From Candidatus Gastranaerophilales bacterium (GTDB taxonomy: Bacteria; Cyanobacteriota; Vampirovibrionia; Gastranaerophilales; Gastranaerophilaceae): a stretch of 7,522 nucleotides of DNA. The notes below the pieces were generated by a model. It was given only the letters and a program-made list of their open reading frames with translations. It was not told the DNA's origin and made no database searches. The stretch spans positions 1 to 7,522 of the forward strand of contig CAJONH010000038.1 of assembly GCA_905235825.1 (NCBI GenBank), written 5' to 3'. The first letter of the stretch is position 1. Each line of letters starts with the position of its first letter. Positions 5,822 through 7,522 of this stretch are shown piece by piece. Both the position numbers and the translations under genes were made by a program.

Positions 5822-7366
5822 ATGGAAGATAAATTAAGATTAAATACAAAATTATATGGATTTAGCGGAATTATAGGAAGACGTGATTATTTTCTCAATA
5901 TTATTCTAATTATAGCCATTTCTTTATTTTTCACTATTCCATATACAATATGGTTGTATTCAAATATTCAAACTTATTGGGATTTATTTGATTTATCCAA
6001 AATGTTTTCGCAAACTCCATTTTTATTAAAATGGTGGATTATAAGCGGAATTCCTCTTACATTTCTATTATTTGCATCTAATGTATACAGACGATTAAAT
6101 GATATTAACGGAAAAATTAATAAGTATTTAAACGGATTTATTATATTTTTACTTTTATTAAATAATCTTTGGTTTATATTACCTTCTAAAATATATTTTT
6201 TATTGCATTTTATATGCATAATTTTTGGATTTATAATATTATTTAAACATGGAAAAATAACTGTTAATTATCCGTATGACTTTACAAAAGAATTCAATTG
6301 GGGTGCATTCTTTGGCACATGGATATGGGGCTTATTCAATAAATCATATAAAACTTTATGGACATTATTAATACAATTTACACCTTGGAGTTTATATTTT
6401 TCAATTTATTGCGGATTAAAAGGCAATGAATGGGCTTTTAAAAATAAAAAATGGAATGATGTAGCTGCTTTTAATAAATCGCAGGAAAAACAATGTGTAA
6501 TTTTTTTAATAATATTTTTGTTAGTCATTCCGGCATTTGTTATTCTTTCTGTTTTTATGTTTTCTGCATTTATTTCAGCGGGTAATACAATAAATCATCC
6601 GATGCCATCAGAACAAACAGTAAATAAAATTGATAATTCAATGAATAAAATAAGTTCTATTTATTTTAAAAAGCAGGTTATAACCGAGGATGAAAATAAA
6701 TTTTATGTTTCATCGAATAATTGGGAAAGGTATTCATATAAAACAAAAAAAGACGTTTTTGATATGGCTGTTTCACTTGCTGAAATTGAAAGGCTTAAAG
6801 GATATGATAAACAAAATCCTGAAAGTTACAAAATACTTTCTAAAGAACAAGAACGATTAAGAACAAAAATATATTCTTTTGAAACCAATCATATACTGGG
6901 AGAATATATTTTAGATTTAAATAATCTTAAAAACGGCTCTTTTAAAGATATATTAAAAGCAAGTTTAAGTGCTTACAATTTTTATAATGATAAAACAAGT
7001 AACGAATATATTAAAAATGTTAATGAGCTAAAAAAAGTACAAACCGAATATATTAAAAATACTGAAAATACAAAACAAGCACCTTATTTTGACCTTTATA
7101 TGAAAGAACTGCAAAAAGAGATAAAAAAGAATTGGACTCCGCCTAAAGACAATGAAAGTAATTGTGTTGTCGTATTATTTTCAATTATGAAAGATGGAAC
7201 ATTATTAAATATTAAAATTAAAAATTCATCAGGCATATATGAAGTGGATGAAGAAGCTGTTAAGGCTGTTAAATTGGCTTTTCCATATAAAGCACTGCCT
7301 TCGGAATATAAAGGTGATAGAGTTGATGTTGATTTTACTTTTGACAATAAAGTGTTAAATGAATGA
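5822..7366 (+). CDS. DUF805 - TWIWG module - TonB C-terminal domain membrane protein
   Basis: I place the start at the ATG at 5822 (514 residues), 7 bases after GAGG (5811-5814); an open frame reaching back to 5693 lies inside the previous gene. Residues 11-144 resemble DUF805: LYGFSGIIGRRDYFL (11-25) and VYRRLNDINGK (88-98), matching the family's FSGR...RRLHD pattern, with helices at about 23-43, 73-88, 103-121 and 124-142. Residues 157-225 repeat the neighbour's module (EFNWGAFFGTWIWGLFN, then CGLKGNEWAFKNKKW). Another helix (227-250) leads to a Lys/Asn-rich, largely helical linker (251-420). Residues 421-510 form a TonB_2-type domain: YMKELQKEIKKNWTPP (426-441), VVVLFSIMKDGTLLNIKI (449-466), SSG (469-471), DEEAVKAVKLAFPYKALP (476-493). 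It should face the periplasm. TonB energises outer-membrane transport, but no ExbB/ExbD, receptor or Pro-rich spacer is seen, so a transport role is unproven; a structural envelope role is equally possible. Confidence 0.86.
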   Translation: MEDKLRLNTKLYGFSGIIGRRDYFLNIILIIAISLFFTIPYTIWLYSNIQTYWDLFDLSKMFSQTPFLLKWWIISGIPLTFLLFASNVYRRLNDINGKINKYLNGFIIFLLLLNNLWFILPSKIYFLLHFICIIFGFIILFKHGKITVNYPYDFTKEFNWGAFFGTWIWGLFNKSYKTLWTLLIQFTPWSLYFSIYCGLKGNEWAFKNKKWNDVAAFNKSQEKQCVIFLIIFLLVIPAFVILSVFMFSAFISAGNTINHPMPSEQTVNKIDNSMNKISSIYFKKQVITEDENKFYVSSNNWERYSYKTKKDVFDMAVSLAEIERLKGYDKQNPESYKILSKEQERLRTKIYSFETNHILGEYILDLNNLKNGSFKDILKASLSAYNFYNDKTSNEYIKNVNELKKVQTEYIKNTENTKQAPYFDLYMKELQKEIKKNWTPPKDNESNCVVVLFSIMKDGTLLNIKIKNSSGIYEVDEEAVKAVKLAFPYKALPSEYKGDRVDVDFTFDNKVLNE

Positions 7367-7421
7367 AACAACAAGCGGACTTTACAAAAAAAATATCAAA
7401 CTAACCATTCCTGTTGTAAAA

Positions 7422-7461
7422 TAACAGTCGATTTGAGAAAAAGTAACAGTTCTTTTGAGAA
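7422..7461 (+). repeat. Two-copy direct repeat, 22-base period
   Basis: TAACAGTCGATTTGAGAA (7422-7439) and TAACAGTTCTTTTGAGAA (7444-7461) differ only at three adjacent positions and are offset by 22 bases, two turns of the helix. A spacing of 11 or 22 bases over a -35 element is typical of sites for OmpR/PhoB-type response regulators, which is why I list it. The second copy supplies the -35 of the candidate promoter. Confidence 0.6.
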
Positions 7462-7482
7462 TTTTGTTTAAAATTCTATTAT
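7455..7482 (+). promoter_or_regulatory. Candidate sigma-70 promoter for a gene beyond the window
   Basis: TTGAGA (7455-7460, five of six to TTGACA) and TATTAT (7477-7482, five of six to TATAAT) are separated by 16 bases on the plus strand. Transcription would begin near 7489 and the gene would start past the window's end. The direct repeat overlapping the -35 suggests regulation. It is the best promoter match I found here, but AT-rich DNA produces false matches. Confidence 0.4.
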
Positions 7483-7522
7483 AAAAATACAAAAATGTAT
7501 GACATTTTATGAAATAATAAAA

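Larger units (their letters stand above)
7367..7522. other. Intergenic region after the cassette, no gene seen
   Basis: No supported gene lies here. It contains an 18-base imperfect direct repeat (7422-7439 and 7444-7461), an AT-rich hairpin (AGAATTTT 7458-7465 with AAAATTCT 7470-7477), and a candidate forward promoter (7455-7482). An ATG at 7499 stays open to the window's end but lacks a ribosome binding site. No convincing terminator directly follows the stop codon at 7366. Confidence 0.6.

Noticed and set aside
5974..6219. Minus-strand open frame of 81 codons
   Set aside because: It is antisense to the DUF805 region of the second cassette gene, with no recognisable domain.
7096..7374. Minus-strand open frame of 92 codons
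   Set aside because: It mirrors the conserved TonB-like domain on the plus strand; its Ser/Leu-rich peptide is what the reverse strand of that domain would give.
7458..7477. Hairpin AGAATTTT/AAAATTCT as terminator of the cassette
   Set aside because: The 8-base stem is nearly all A:T, the following bases are A-rich rather than a T-run, and it overlaps a better promoter match.
7499..7522. Start of another gene at the ATG at 7499
   Set aside because: It is open for only eight codons to the window's end, has no ribosome binding site and lies very near the predicted transcription start.

Overview
The window is strongly AT-rich bacterial DNA, dense with Asn/Lys/Ile codons, holding six complete protein genes and one gene tail. 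No RNA gene, IS element, CRISPR array or phage gene is visible. My best guess for the host is a gut Melainabacteria/Vampirovibrionia lineage (Candidatus Gastranaerophilales, non-photosynthetic relatives of Cyanobacteria). This rests on the base composition, a YggT/Ycf19-type protein, and a TonB C-terminal domain whose wording resembles copies I associate with Cyanobacteria/Melainabacteria. It is inference by eye, not a search result.

Layout. (1) Bases 1-210 are the 3' end of an unrecognised gene, closed by a clean hairpin terminator at 227-275. (2) 340-1593 (+) encodes an ADP-ribosylglycohydrolase of the DraG/ARH fold with an apparently complete metal site and an extra ~68-residue N-terminus. 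(3) Converging on it, 1610-3769 (-) encodes a 719-residue protein with two tandem repeats of ~65 residues, an HD phosphohydrolase domain and a C-terminal region I cannot name. The two stop codons are only 16 bases apart. (4) 4224-5033 and 3930-4211 (both -) are mtnP (5'-methylthioadenosine phosphorylase) followed 12 bases later by a YggT-family membrane protein, almost certainly one transcript. (5) 5301-5789 and 5822-7366 (+) are a two-gene membrane cassette. Both proteins carry the same Trp-rich module (FNWGAF..TWIWG, then G.KGN.WA..NK); the second adds an N-terminal DUF805 domain and a C-terminal TonB-like domain. (6) 7367-7522 holds no gene but has a plausible promoter with a 22-base direct repeat over its -35 region, pointing at a gene beyond the window.

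How they work together. Only two groupings are well supported: mtnP-yggT as a housekeeping operon (MTA salvage plus a small membrane protein), and the two-gene TWIWG cassette as a likely membrane/envelope unit. The ADP-ribosylhydrolase and the HD protein are neighbours but are transcribed towards each other, so a shared pathway is not implied. The two least explained items are the DUF805-TWIWG-TonB_C protein with its short partner, and the repeat-HD-unknown protein.

Start sites were moved inward for three genes (HD protein, and both cassette genes) where the longest open frame begins at TTG or inside the previous gene but an ATG with a Shine-Dalgarno sequence lies downstream.
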